NCBI GenBank assembly: GCA_958295605.1
Contig: OY282500.1
Coordinates: 53,040,268 to 53,104,267, forward strand
DNA length: 64,000 nucleotides
Direction of reading: 5' to 3'
From: Ajuga chamaepitys
Taxonomy: Eukaryota; Streptophyta; Magnoliopsida; Lamiales; Lamiaceae
Under the pieces are notes generated by a model that had not been told where the DNA came from, ran no database searches, and saw only the letters and a list, made by a program, of their open reading frames with translations. Made by a program: the position numbers and the translations under genes. How positions within the stretch are numbered: the stretch's first letter is position 1; every line of letters begins with the position of its first letter. This document shows positions 21,966 to 34,639 of the stretch, piece after piece.

Positions 21966-23957
21966 TAAAGGGAACCGCGTGGTGGTGGCAGACTTCGGTA
22001 TTGTAATAACACATCACCAAACCTGTGGTAGGGGAAGAAAGAGAGAGCCCCAACCAGTTGTTATACACCACAAAATAAATTGTTTTAACTTTAATAAAAG
22101 TGATTCTAGGCCAAAAGCTAAAAGTAAAAAAATTATTTTTCCCAACTTTTTTGTATTTTGGTAAATAAATAAGAGTTTCTCTCAAATAAGCTAAAAGTTG
22201 CTTAAGCATCAAACACTCCATCTTTTTTATTTGAGCAAAATCACTTTTATTCTCAAACGATATCTACTTTTGATTTTAAGTAATTTTACCACAATCTCTA
22301 CTTTTAATCACTTCTTCAAAAGTTAACCAAAGAAAAACACTCCCTAAGGCCCCCACAATCAGCTTAATTTATCCAAGTTTATAAAAGGTGACACTTGCGC
22401 AACCTTCCAAAAAAAATCCGAACCTTTATCTCACAGAATCTGTTCCGCACAATCAATTTATTTTTTCATTGAATCAACATTAATTAAGTCGTTGATTCAG
22501 ACAAATTTTGTGACTACTCCCAAATTTTGTTCTTCTTTAAATATTTTATTTGCTGTGAAGATTAAGAGATCAAAAGTAATTTAGGAAGAATATATGTGAC
22601 ATCACCACCCACTAGAGTAACAGAGAGAGACCGACATTGTGAGAGACTGTGCGAGAGAGTTTGACCGAAATTGTATGAGAGAAATCAACAGAATTATCTA
22701 AAATCTAAAATGGGGGGAGGGGCCAAAATGTGGGGAAGGGAATGGGATGGGAGTAACTTTGCTGGCAAAAGCAAAATTACTATTTTTTTTTTTTTATTTC
22801 TAAAATCCTATGTACTATGTTTGTTGTACCAATTTTTCTTCTATTTAATTTTATGTTCACTTAATTTGTTATTTAATTTGTGTAGTATCAATTATGCGTA
22901 TAAAAATTTATGGCCAAGTATATACAAACCTAGAAAGGGAAAATAAATAAATAAATAAAACAAATACGATTTTATCAAATAAACCCCTAATGGTCTTTTT
23001 TATATTTAATGTTAGTTTAAATTTTGTTTCATTTTTTATTAAATATTTTTCTTATTAATTTTTTTAATCATATGAAAAATATAAAAATTGAATTATTTAG
23101 TAATTATTTTATAATTTCAACATTTTATTTTTTTCAAAAAAATTATCCAAATTTTTTAAATAAAAAATATTTTTTTATTTCTAATGTGATTTTTCTGTGT
23201 AGTAAATTAAATTAGTCATCTATTATTGATCTATAATTTGACACTATATTATATAAATAAATTAAATTAAATTAAATTAAAGACAAATAATTTTTTGTTG
23301 GTTGATTATGTAGGTTAATTATTAGTGTGTTGTGCTACAAATAAAAATTAAAAATAATTAGAATGTAGTGTTATTAGTACTCATTAAAAGCTTTTGAAAA
23401 TTTATGGAACATTATATTTAAATAAATAAATAAATAAATGTAGATACTTTAAATAAATATAAATGTTTATTATAAAATTATAATATATACATATATACAC
23501 TCATCCTTTGTACAAGATGATCAACATTACCACATCCATATAAGGATGCTAGAGATATTCATACATTAAGAAAATCAAATATGAATATTCTATAATTTAC
23601 TCAAATTTATATATTTTTAATTATTATTACTTTTCATTAACATATTCCTTTTCATCTCTTATTATATATTGATTGTAATATTTTATTATATTAAAATTAT
23701 ATAAACATATAAAATTCTTATTATTAATTCATTCACATTTACAAAATGTGCATCGCACGAGAATACTACTAGTAATATTTAAAAACTTTAAGTTTATAAG
23801 TTAAATATAGCTTAACAAATCAAGTTGAGAAATAAAAGAAGTTGTACACATAATGAATTATAGTTTTTCGAAATGTTCACGGCGGATTATTATATCAGTT
23901 TCTTTGAGTTCAAAACAAATTTAAATTTTATTTTTGGAATAAAAAAGAATTAATACA
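21966..23957. other. AT-rich intergenic DNA, possible MITE end near 22330
   Basis: Positions 22160-22345 repeat AAAAGT.GATT / CTACTTTTAAT words and end ACACTCCCTAAGGCCCCC, resembling a hAT-type MITE margin, but a matching end was not fixed. 22610-22740 is GAGAGA-rich with GGGGGAGGGG. The remainder to 23957 is nearly pure AT. No gene was seen. Confidence 0.35.
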
Positions 23958-24308
23958 CACTACAAGAAAAAAGGGCATTTGCCACTAGTTTTTTGCAACT
24001 ACATAGTAGTTACTAAAAGTAACCCATTTTGTAAACATAAAATATTTCATACAATTTTAACTAAATTTGCAACAATATGACAAACTCTTTTGCAACTACT
24101 TGTAGTTACAAATATATTAGTAACTACAAAGTAGCTGCAAAAAATAGTTACAAATACATTAGTAACTACAAAGTAGTTGCAAAAAAACTTTTTGCATCTT
24201 ATTATAAGTGACTACCCTATAATAACTATTTTTAGATATTTTTTGTAACTATTCTCCATTTTTTGTAATTACATTTTGTAGTGGCAAAAAACCTTATTTC
24301 TAGTAGTG
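23958..24308. mobile_element. CACTA-derived MITE with ACA target duplication
   Basis: The left end CACTACAAGAAAAAAGGGCA... and the right end ...AACCTTATTTCTAGTAGTG are inverse. TTTGCCACTA / TAGTGGCAAA sit just inside. The 3-bp target duplication ACA flanks it (23955-23957 and 24309-24311). It is 351 bp with no coding capacity, and interior GTAACTACAAAGTAG words match 1190-1516. Confidence 0.9.
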
Positions 24309-24960
24309 ACAACCAATGTGTCATTCAATTTTAGCCTCACAACAAAAATCCTAGCTTCCTTCTTTTTCCTGAAAATTTAGATCACCTCCTCTTCCTTCTT
24401 CCCTCATCCTCCAATCATAAGACGATGGGGGAACAATACTAACGTGATATCGTTATTTATATATTTTGATTTGTTTTGTTTCGTCTTTTTTTTTTTTGTT
24501 TGTTTTTTTCCTCTCCCCAGGTTTGTCTTTGTGAGATTTCTTCGCGCCTTTATACATCTTTCCACGTCTTGTGCAGCCTTCGATCTCCAGTCTTCTATGA
24601 ATCATTCGACTTTGAAAGCTGTTGTAATTGACAAGCATCTAAGGCGAAGTTTTGATGGAGATTGATGATCTTGATTCAGAGTCGAAGGTAGTTGTTCGTG
24701 CTTTTTCTGATTCGTCACTTGTTGTGCATATAATCACGAGGCATGAATCAGGTCTTACCGCTACTGGGCTTCTTGTGGATGATATTTAGTGTATGCTTTT
24801 AACGGATTATTTAATGTAATTGTTCATAGGTTTGCACGCATTTTCTTTTTATCAGTCGATCCTATTGTGTGAATAGGTCTTGATTTTCCTAATTAAGTTG
24901 AGAGTCTTGTAATTAAAATTAATGAGATTCTCGATTTAAAAAAGAAAACACAATTCTTCC
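24309..24960 (+). other. Possible 5'-truncated retroposon tail, unresolved
   Basis: The segment ends ATTAATGAGATTCTCG followed by TTTAAAAAAGAAAAC, the form of plant LINE 3' ends. A 44-codon ORF at 24654-24788 (MEIDDLDSESKVVVRAFSD...) precedes it. I do not recognise the domain, and it could instead be a scrap of a host gene. Confidence 0.3.
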
Positions 24961-26014
24961 AATTTTACCGTAAACAATCTACTTAAATTAGTTGATTATT
25001 TCCTTATTCCATAAAATATGTTTCCATTAAATTAATTCTATATGAATATATTTTTTTTTATTCCTCCTTAATTTTTCTAAAACAAGCTAAAACAATATTT
25101 ATTTTGAAACAGAGAGAGCAATGATAAAAGAAAAAAAACATTATGTTTGTGCCAGAAGAGCCTCTGAATTACCATGAATCTCAAACTGAATTCAAATATT
25201 TTAATGCTCAATTCCCAATCGTTTCAGCGTACGGTGCACCGAATAGAACTGGAATCCAACCTTCAAAAATAATGTAGATCATGTCTCTGTGATTTTGAGA
25301 TTTGAAGCCTTTGAGAGGAAAGAATATTCTTGGGTCACCAAAGTTCAACAGCAAAACTCCAAAGATTAAATTCTAAACAAACTCATAAAGCATTAAATCA
25401 TTAGATTATGATTAAAGGGTTTGCAGGAAAAGTCAGCCCACAAGTAGACGACTAACTCTCCCTTCTAAAAATTCACTGCTTTTGTCAGTTACCTGTCTCT
25501 TATACCTAATTTTAATCTTTTAATTTACCCTTTTTTTAAACTTTGAAATGTATTAATTGCACTGCACCCCTTTTAAAATGTGACAATGACAATTTGGCCC
25601 ACAAAATATATGTGGTATATGTGCCTTGGAAAACAGAAGCTTGTTGTCCGGTTTCGACAGGTGCTATTTTGCTTCATGAGCGGGAAAATCCAATTTTACT
25701 CCGGAATTATAACTTTACTCTCTCATTTAGCAAATTTCAATAATATTATTTTTTTATTATTTTTCATTATTTAAGTTAAATATTATATTATCTGAACTCG
25801 TCTAAAATACTATATAGTATGAGTTATTATCTTTTATATGTACAATATTTAAATATATTGCAATATATGAAATTAGTGATACTGTATAGAAAAAACGTAA
25901 GCTTTTATAATAATAATTCACTTAAATCTTTTAGTATTGATGTTTTTGGTCGTTATCTAATAAGCTTATATCTACTAATAATAAAGCAATTCATAAGTTT
26001 CTATTATATTTAGT
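24961..26014. other. Intergenic, unrecognised minus-strand frame at ~25205-25370
   Basis: A stop-bounded minus frame of about 54 codons (LLNFGDPRIFFPLKGFKS ...) is less AT-biased than its surroundings, but no family is recognised and no ATG is convincing. The rest is AT-rich. Confidence 0.3.
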
Positions 26015-26076
26015 CCATAGGAGGCTCTGGGGCTGTGCGGAAAGTGTTGCCGCACAAGGCTTCCTATCGGCAAGAG
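26015..26076. other. GC-rich nested hairpin in AT-rich DNA
   Basis: The inner stem GTGCGG/CCGCAC has a 9-base loop AAAGTGTTG. Outer GGCTCT/AGAGCC arms enclose it with internal GGGGCT/AAGGCTTCC. It stands alone in several kilobases of AT-rich DNA. It may be the terminal hairpin of an unidentified element. Confidence 0.5.
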
Positions 26077-27052
26077 CCCCATTTTCTTTTACTACGTGTG
26101 TGTGTGTTTATGTTCATATATTCATTACAATATCCAAAATGAAATGGAGGGTAGTGTCCAAGTGGTTGTTGAGTGTCTTGTATGAAAGATCATATTCAAA
26201 AACAACACTTAAAGCTTACTAATAATCAAGAGTTAAATCTAATATATATTTTTTTATTTTATCGATGACCATATATTAAAAGTTTGGACTAAGAGACATA
26301 GTATTGAGTTCATATAGTTTACTCTTCATATAACAACTTCATATTTTTTAGATATAAATTGTAAATATAAATAATATCACAATGTCATGTTTTATTTTAT
26401 TGATGTCATGACTTAATTTTCCTTGAGACATGTTATATTAACACTATGTGATTATTATTAAAAGTCAAGTCCACGGGTTAATTGGTGTTGTTGTTGAAGT
26501 GATAGTGAACGTTTAAGCCCTTTAGTGTCTTCTCCTTTCCAATGCATATTACTAATGTTGAGTCATTAATATATTATAAAAATTATACATGAATTGATAA
26601 ATTTAATATTATTTATGATATACTACAATTATCTCTTCAATATGTTTTTATGAATACAAAGATATTGTAGTTCAAAACTCAAGAAAAACTAACAGAAGAA
26701 AATACATGATTTGTCACTCGAGAATGAGATGAGAAAATAAAATCAATAAGGACTTTGAACTTATACATACTTTAAATTATATGTCCCTATTTTTGCTAAT
26801 CATAAAATATATTGTTACTTTTTATTCATCATCAAAACTTCTAAACTCTAATAGTTTTTCAAATATTCAATACATAAACAACTATCATGTACTTTTCTAC
26901 CAAAATAAGAGTCTTTTATATATTATTCGAACTAAGAAGTTAATTTTTTACTGCAATTCTATAAACTAATACAATTTAATATACTTTAAGTATTTTATCT
27001 AAACATTATCATTAATATCAAGTCATTCGTATTTTATGGTAAATTAATTATA
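26077..27052. other. AT-rich intergenic DNA
   Basis: No gene or repeat structure was identified. Confidence 0.35.
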
Positions 27053-27302
27053 CTCCCTCAGTTCCATATTAATTGACGTTTTAGGATGTTCTTCTCTTTT
27101 TCAATTAATTGACGTTTTACATATTTTTCACCAATTCTACCAATTTTCACCCTGACTAAATCCTAAAATATCTCTATTTTTCAATTTATCAGAGATATTT
27201 TGGTTTGGTCAAATCTTTAGCTGAGGGTATATCCGTCAAAATATTTCATCCCTAATTCCTCATATTCATCCGAAAACGTCAATTAATATGGAACGGAGAG
27301 AG
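27053..27302. mobile_element. Stowaway MITE, long inverted ends
   Basis: CTCCCTCAGTTCCATATTAA is mirrored by TTAATATGGAACGGAGAGAG. The inverse match continues through TTGACGTTTT. TA flanks both sides (27051-27052, 27303-27304). Confidence 0.9.
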
Positions 27303-27769
27303 TATATCATATGATACATTATAATTATCTCGTCAGTATTTTTTATTATAGTAAGCAAAATGAGTATACAAATATTATAGCTACTAAAACTAAAAAAGCA
27401 ACAAAAAAAAAAAGAAAATGACTCTCAAGAATGATAAATGATATATAAAATTAATAAGGACTTTCACCATTATTAATTGTTCTAATATTTACTTATACGG
27501 ATTTTTTTGCTAGTTGATTCCAAAGCATAATAGTTTACAAGTAATTGTTTAATTTCTATTTTAGTTTGTTAGTTAATTGAAAATCAACTAAAAAACCCCC
27601 ATTACTTTTATATATATAAATATTCATAAATTGCTAAGTATTAGGATTCATTTCAACACTATAATTCTTCCTGCTCCCTGTGGGATCGACCCTACTTATC
27701 ACTTCTACAAGCTAGAAGGGTAGCTAGATTTAACTAATTTTACCGCATCACGATAGTGCGGTCAAATTT

Positions 27770-27787
27770 TAGCGCCGTTGCCGGGGA
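27770..27787 (+). other. Primer-binding site, tRNA-Asp type
   Basis: TAGCGCCGTTGCCGGGGA matches the complement of the tRNA-Asp 3' end (TGGCGCCGTTGCCGGGGA) at 17 of 18 bases. Confidence 0.8.
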
Positions 27788-28167
27788 GCAGTGCAAGATT
27801 AATTGTGTTTCTAGTGTCAACCTTATTTTCTTCTATTTTAGTTACATATTTTCTTCTGATAATTAGTATTAATTATTTTCATTACGGTTCGTAATATTTG
27901 GGTCATCTTATGTGCTTGTCGAACTGCTACTTTCTGCAGGATTGTTATTGTTTCTTTTGATGTCATGGCGGAACAAAATTCCAATATGGCATTGGAAGAT
28001 ATGATGAAAATCTTGATTTCTAACACTCTGCAATTTCAGAAAGAGACACGGTCAAGAATAAGGAATCTTGAGACTCAATGAGTCAATTGGTTACCGTGGT
28101 AAGCAGGTTAGAAAGCTAAGAAAGAGAGAAATTGGCAATTTATGAATATTTATGAACGAAAAATCTT

Positions 28168-28599
28168 ATGAACGAAAATGAACATCCTAGAAAGGATGAA
28201 AAACCAGAGAAAAATCTTATGAACGAAAATGCCGTGATTTTGAGGAGCGAAGAACATCCTAGAAAGGATGAAAAACCCGTGCATGTGTTTCAGAATGAAG
28301 AGGGCATCGAAAGTCAGGCTGAACATACGCACATTGGATGCGAGATGCACATTGTGTCATCCAATGTGTCATCAGACAGTGTGTTGATAAACGTATTGAA
28401 GATGCACATTGGATCATCCAGTACCCTGCCATATGTGTTACATGCAGTTTGTGAAAAAGAATTAAAGTGCGGGTATAATTTGAACATGGCTTCAATTGGA
28501 TACCTAAGAAGGAAACGAGTCAGAATGAAAACTCATACAGGAGTTGAGGAGCCACAATCATCAAGACCAGCCCGTAAACCTCCTTGGTGTATTTTCTAA
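28168..28599 (+). pseudogene. Open remnant of gag or linker, 143 codons
   Basis: The frame runs inside the gypsy remnant. It begins with the repeated EHPRKDEKP unit (twice) and continues with Ser-rich sequence (HIVSSNVSSDSVLINVLKMH) to an Arg/Lys-rich end. No domain is recognised. It stops just before the ACCCGACG 3' region. Most likely it is a leftover coding linker, not a gene. Confidence 0.35.
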
Positions 28600-28945
28600 A
28601 AGGGAAGTCTTGAGTCGGGCCGACGACGTAAAACAAAGGCGCTTGTCGGGAGGCAACCCGACGTTTATCGTATTTTATTTTAAATTTTATATTTTATTGT
28701 TATTTCCAGTTTGATGTCTTTCTTATCGTTTTTAATTAGTATGTAGGAACTAACATGACTAAAAATCAACATAGCAATGGAGTATGGTGGAGAAAACACG
28801 ACATCTGGTGGGGCGCGATAGCCAAATATTGGAGCATGCATAACTTTCAATCACCACTTCAGTAGCATTGTAAGTAAGCACTAAGCCGTACCACTTTTTT
28901 CCCCACAAACTTTGGTTTTCAACCAAGTTTGGGGAAGGGGGTGTA

Positions 28946-30299
28946 AGTGGGACGACTTGGCCGCTTTTGAGCTTTAGTTTTACTTTATGCTAGCTACTAG
29001 TTTGGACCCTCTTTTCACCCCGATTCCCCTGACTTAATCTTCTTCGCAGCCTCTCTGTCAACTCTTCGTAAGTAAACGACTTCTCCCTACTCACCTAAAG
29101 CTTGGACGGATTACAAGTGAACACCTGTGAGGAATTATCGTGCTTCAAAACGGCCAAGGCTCTAGAAAGATCCGGTCGACTCTGATGACCCAACCCGAGC
29201 TGGGACCTTCAGGAGAATCGGGGGATATTAGGAGAGAGGAAGAGTAGAGAGAGAAGGAGACTAATGACTGGCAATAGGTTTCCTATTCGGAATAGAACAT
29301 GGATAAACCACCGAACCCCGATGGCGCAGGTAGGGAGAACACTGTCCTCGGTCAAGGAAAATTTCTCAAAAACTATCGTGGAGAGTGACGACAATTGCTA
29401 AGCGGTTAATATCTCATAATTGTCAGCTGCATGTTTGTTCTGAAGATAGTTGTCTGCTATTTCAAAGAATCCAAGATGATAAATTTGAAGAGAAAAATGA
29501 TGAAGATAAGTGAGAAGTGGCCATCGCTAGATTTTGAGAAACTCATATGTTTCAAAAAAGAAGGAAAGTTATGAGCGAATGAGACAATACGGTCTGTTTC
29601 AAAAAAGAAGGAAAATGAAAGGGGGAAATTTGGGGTGCAGAAGCACCAAAACTAGGTGGGGTGGGGTAAATCGATTTTGGTGAGGGAAGGACTAAAGGAA
29701 ATGGGGAAAGTGAAAGTTATTTGTGTGACTTTAATATATAGTTACGTAAATTAAAGCGAAAGTAAAAATAAAAAGAAAAATAATTAATTATTTTCAATTG
29801 GCTTTAAAAACATTAAAATAATAATTTCTAAATTTTTTAAAATTATTAAAATCATTTTGCAAATAAAAACAAAACAAAGCAATAAACATAATTAATTAAT
29901 TTTATTTTTAATTCCAACAGAAATGTAAACAAAATAATAATTAAATAATGTTTTTAATTTTCAATGATCGACAAAAGAGGGAATGATAATTACTAAAAAA
30001 TATTTTAATTCAATATTACAAAAAAAAATACTTTACTAAAAAATTATTTAGTTTAAAAAAAAAACATTTGTAACATAAATACATATTTAACCAAAAAAAA
30101 AAACCAAATAATATATCTCAATACTACTTTAATCATTAACTCAATCATCAATAACAACCTCTTCCACGAATCACATCACCATTGACAATTAAATAATATA
30201 TCCTACACTACAACCACTTCTACAACCACCCAAACAAACACCACAGTTTCACTTCCCCAGCCAATAGTGTCTTAGCCACCCCCAGATCCAACCAAACAT
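28946..30299. other. Possible 3' LTR of the gypsy remnant, then AT-rich DNA
   Basis: The sequence after the polypurine tract (TGTAAGTGGGACGACTTGG...) to about 29400 has mixed composition and may be LTR, but no second copy was found to confirm it. A 46-codon frame near 29265 (MTGNRFPIRNRTWIN...) is not recognised. 29740-30250 is AT-rich. Confidence 0.35.
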
Positions 30300-30874
30300 C
30301 CTCTACGTTCTGAGTAGATGAATCTAATGTATTTACGCTCTCAAAATTAATTTTGGGTGAATGAGAAATTAATGCCTAAAGAGAGCAACTTAAACATGAA
30401 AAGAAGATTTGAGAATGATATGGGAAGTTGTCCCACATAAGAAAAATGGGTGCGACTCAGCTCGGCGCTTGGGTACAACCCCACGAACGGATGTGTCTGG
30501 ACTCGAACAGGTGCTACTAAGGGCCAAAAGGTGCATTTCAAAAAAGGCACCATAAATCTTTAGGTAAGTTGACCCCAGATTGTGCATTTCAAAGAACTCA
30601 TTACAATTGGCATTATCATACTCTGCATTTGTAGCCCTCCCAAAGTTAGAGTCTAAAGAAAGTCCTGAGTATCGAGTAACTCGCTGATAACTATTTTTTC
30701 TTTTGTTGGATATTGATCCTAAAGTTCAAAGTCGTTGTATCTTGGGGACGATTGTTGTAGAATAGGAGCACTAGAATTCAGGATAATATCATCTTATAGA
30801 CAATTGGTCAAACTCGTGCCTCGACTTTACCAAGTTTTGTTTATTGAATCATTTTGCAAGTACACCTCCCAGTT

Positions 30875-31740
30875 TTCCAACAACGTATGAAAATATTCTG
30901 TGTATTTGAAAGATGGGCAACCACCATTGTTCCAACAACACATGTTTACACCAAGAGACCAACAAAGGTCAATGGAAGTGAATTCGAAAGGTGGCAACAG
31001 AAGATGATGTTCTACCTGACAAACTTCAATCTAGTTTGCTTCCTAAAGAAAGAAGCTTCCACCACAGGGGAAGACGAAAATAACGAGCAAAAGAGGATGG
31101 CATTGGACGTGTGGAATCATACTGATTTCTTTTATCATAACTACATCCTTAACGGTCTAGATGATTCCTCTGCAACGCCTACACGATTATTAAAACTGTA
31201 AAGGATTATGGGACTCACTAGAGAAGAGTACAAGAGCGAAGATGTTGGAATGAAGAAGTTCATCGTCAGGAGGTTCTTGGACTTCAAGATGATGGACTCT
31301 AAGATGGTCTTGGATCATGCCAAGAGTTGGAATTGATCCTACATGAGATACATGCCGAAGGTATGCAGCTGAGCGAAGTCTCTCAAGTAGATGCTATAAT
31401 TGAGAAGCTACCACCACTATGGAAGGATTTCGAGAAATACCTCAAGCACAAACATAAGAAAATAGGGCTTGAGGACCTGATCGGGAGACTAAGGATCTAG
31501 GAAGACAACTAGAAGTCTACAGTTAAGAGCAGAAGGTCAAATGTGGAGGCAAGGGAAAACTTGACTGAGTCGAATACTAGCAAGAAGAGAAAACGGTCGG
31601 ATAAGAAACAGTAACAAGCCCCAAAGATCAAAGGGATTAGGGGCAACTACTACAACTGTGATGAACCCGGACACATGGCTATGAATTGTAAACAACCAAA
31701 GAAAGACAATCGAAGCCAAGCTCAACTATTCGAGTTAATA
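30875..31740 (+). pseudogene. copia gag relic with CCHC-type zinc knuckle
   Basis: The first frame shows the gag core NGSEFERWQQKMMFYLTNFN and MALDVWNHTDFFYHNYILNG. Later frames show the basic linker and a knuckle NYYNCDEPGHMAMNCKQPKK, in which the first Cys of CX2CX4HX4C has become Tyr. Gag packages element RNA. Stops near 31201, 31333 and 31500 make it non-functional. Confidence 0.8.
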
Positions 31741-31814
31741 TCGACACCTCCAGACTTGTGAGAACTACACCTAATTGTTGTTTTGTTTGAAGCCAATTTA
31801 GTGGATAACCCAAG

Positions 31815-33260
31815 AGTGTGTTCGTGGACACCTGTGTTACACGCCACATATATTCGGATAAAGAAATGTTCTCAATCTACATGCTGATCATCGGTAAGAA
31901 GTTTTACATGGGGAACTCCAAAAAATTCCAACATAGTAGGGTTGGGAAGAGCAGTGGTGAAGATGACCTTGGGGAAAGAGCCGATGCTTGTGGATGTGAT
32001 GCATGCCTCGGACATCCGCAAGCACTTAGTATCTAGTTCATTGTTAAACAAAGCCGGGTTCAGGCTAGTATATGAAGCTGATAATTTTGTATTGACAAAA
32101 AATGATCAAGTTGTAGGAAAGGGCTACCTAGAAAATGGGGTTCTTCAAGATGAATGTAATGGCTTTACAACGCGAGATTAAGCATGATAATAAAGTTACT
32201 AGTTCTTCTTACTTGGTTGATTGTTCTAATTTATGGCATGATGGATTCGCACATGTAAATTTAAACAAACTAAAAATGCTAGTTAGTTTAAATTTACTTA
32301 TAACGATGGAATTTGATTCACACCTCAAGCGTGGAGTGTGTTGGGGCAAAAATGGCCAAAGCACCTTTTCTCTCAGTGGAGAAAAGTACTTTGCCTCTAG
32401 AGTTAATCCATACTAATAAATGTGATTTAAAACATGTGCAAACTAGAGGTGGAAAAAAATATTTCATTACTTTTATCGATGATTACGAAAGATACTATTA
32501 TGTATATCTTTTGAGAGGTAAAGACAAAGCTCTTGAAGCCTTCAATAGCTATAAAAACGAAGTTGAAGATTAACTTAACTTAAGAATCAAAATGATTCGA
32601 AGAGATGAAGGGTGAGAATATGTGGCTTCATTTGAAGAATTTTTCATGGAACATGACATTATTCATCAAGCGACTGCTCCTTACTCACCTCAGATAAACA
32701 ATGTTATTGAACGCAAGAATAGAACTCTAAAGGAAATGATGAATGTTATGCTGATCAGCTTTGGGCTACCCTAGAACATGTGAGGGGAATTCATTCTCTC
32801 AGCTAATCGCATTCTCAATTTGTTGCCACACAAGAAAAAGGATAAGATTCCATATAAATTACAAAAAGAAAGGAAGGCATCCTACAATTACCTTAAAGTG
32901 TGGTGGCGGCTATCAAAGGTCGAATCACCTAAACCTAAACAAGTACGATATAACCCAAGACTGTTGATTGCATTTTCATTGGATATGCAAACAAATAATA
33001 ATGCATATAGATGTCTAGTGCATAAATCGGAAATATTCTTTGAGAATGCCTTTCCAAAAAAGAAACGGAAAGAGACAAGTCCAGACAAAAGGATTTATGC
33101 GGTTGTGCAAAGTCCTCTTCAAGAAGAAGAGGAACCAAGGTGTAGCAAAACGAATAATGGGGATAAGACGTTTGGTCCTTATTTTGTAACTTACATGTTA
33201 GATGATGAACCCAGGAAAAATCAAGAAGCATTGTCCAATTCAGATGTTCCTATCTGGAAA
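31815..33260 (+). pseudogene. copia protease and integrase relic
   Basis: The protease-like start FVDTCVTRHIYSDKEMFSIY retains a mutated D[ST]G[AV]-type box (DTC). GAG-pre-integrase follows (LWHDGFAHVNLNKLKMLVSL). The integrase core follows, with CDLKHVQTRGGKKYF then ITFIDDYERYYYVYLL, ATAPYSPQINNVIERKNRT, and the C-terminal stretch NLLPHKKKDKIPYKLQKE. Several frameshifts break it. The family inserts element cDNA; this copy cannot. Confidence 0.85.
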
Positions 33261-34022
33261 TGAGCTATTAATAGCGAAAATTGAGTCCATCATGAAAAAT
33301 CATACTTGGGAGATGATTGATCTCCCACCAGGGTACACGCCTTTAGGATGTAAGTGAATCCTTAAAAAGAAATATGTTGATAGATCAATTGATACGTATA
33401 AGGCTCACTTGGTAGTTAAAGACTTCAAACAAAATGAAGGATATGATTTCTTCTACACATATTCGCCCGTTACAAGAATTACGTCCATAAGAATACTCAT
33501 TGTTCTCGCAGCATTGCATAACCTTGAGGTACATCAAGTGGATGTGAAAAATGAAAACAACTTTCTTGAACAGGGAATTGGAATAAGATAAACATGGAAC
33601 AAGGTGAAGGGTACGTTGCACGCGGACTATAAGGTAAAGTATGCAAACTCATGAAGTCAGTATACGGGCTTAAACAAGCCTCGAAATAGTGGCATGATAA
33701 ATTCAATAGAATAATGCTATCAAATGGTTTCAAGATCAACAAGTGTGATAAATGTATTTACATTAAGGGCACACCCAATAAGTATGTGATTGTATGTCTT
33801 TATGTAGACGATACGCTAATCATGGGAAGTAATCACGAAGTGATCATGAAACCTAAGAACATGTTGAAAAATCATTTCGACATGAAGGATATGGGTTTGA
33901 CCGATGTCATACTAGGGAAAAAGATCTCTAGGACACGCAAGAAAATTACTTGGCACAGTCTCACTACGTCAAGAAATTCAAGGCCTTCAATCTTCCTCCG
34001 ACAAAGACACTTGTGGATGTAA
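33261..34022 (+). pseudogene. copia reverse transcriptase relic
   Basis: Fragments in order: NHTWEMIDLPPGYTPLGCK, AHLVVKDFKQNEGYDFFYTY, LEVHQVDVKN, VYGLKQASK, and an intact YVDD box in VIVCLYVDDTLIMGSN, then FDMKDMGLTDVILGKKISRT. Stops at the conserved W positions (near 33356 and 33687) and frameshifts disrupt it. Confidence 0.85.
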
Positions 34023-34150
34023 ATATATAGTTAGCCAAGAATCGAGGAGAGCATGTACCTCAGCTAGGGTATGCTCGAGTACTAGCTACCCTGGTGTACC
34101 TAGAAACAACTCATAAACTCATAAATGGACTTCAAATCAACTCATGGCAC

Positions 34151-34639
34151 CATTAACCTTTGAATTGAAATTGTTGGAGGAGTGATGACCAAATTGATTC
34201 CAAGAAGCACTGTCATCCCAACCAAAAAATCCTAAGTTTTCACCAAATACCAGGATCAACAGACTACTGTCACTATTCAGGTAATGAAATTCGGTTCTTG
34301 GTAGTAATGTTGAATGAAATTGTGGTTGCCTCGTTTTCTTGAGTGATTATAATGCGAAATTTACTATGCAAAACTGGTTTTTGATGGTGAAAGAAGTATT
34401 ACTAAGGACTATAGGTTGCTTGGGAAATTTGGTTTGAATGGTATTGCCCCTGCTGCCTCGAGGCTGGTCTCCAACTATACTCCTTCCCTCCCTAATATAT
34501 AATCTAGATTGCTTTGCTAGTCATTTCATATCTTAAATTGTAGTCTATTACATACTATAATTGAACTTATTTCATATGTAATTGGGGTTGTATTCAGCGT
34601 TCTTGTGTTTTAATGTGTCTTTCTCTTCAGAACAGGACA
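34151..34639. other. Downstream flank of the copia relic, no gene seen
   Basis: May include 3' LTR sequence (ATTGTTGGAGGAGTG near 34168) but no repeat partner was verified. Confidence 0.3.

Larger units (their letters stand above)
27640..28945 (+). mobile_element. Deleted Ty3/gypsy (Tat/Athila-like) element remnant
   Basis: In order: an LTR 3' end with TGTGGGATCGACCC and a small hairpin (TACCGCA...TGCGGT). Then a tRNA-Asp-type primer-binding site at 27770-27787. Then a gag fragment from an ATG near 27964 (MAEQNSNMALEDMMKI, then RIRNLETQ). Then a duplicated CATCCTAGAAAGGATGAAAA segment near 28185 and 28254. Then the 3' region GTCGGGCCGACGACG ... GGGAGGCAACCCGACG that precedes the 3' LTR in such elements, and a polypurine tract at 28931-28941. 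All of pol is missing. The paired LTR sequence could not be verified. Confidence 0.65.
30300..34150 (+). mobile_element. Decayed Ty1/copia element
   Basis: A leader/LTR-like segment (GGAAGTTGTCCCACATAAG near 30423) is followed by gag, protease, integrase and RT remnants in copia order, all with many stops and frameshifts. RNase H after ~34022 is not recognisable. The LTR pair could not be delimited, so the ends are approximate. It is much older than the element at 10890-13608. Confidence 0.8.
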
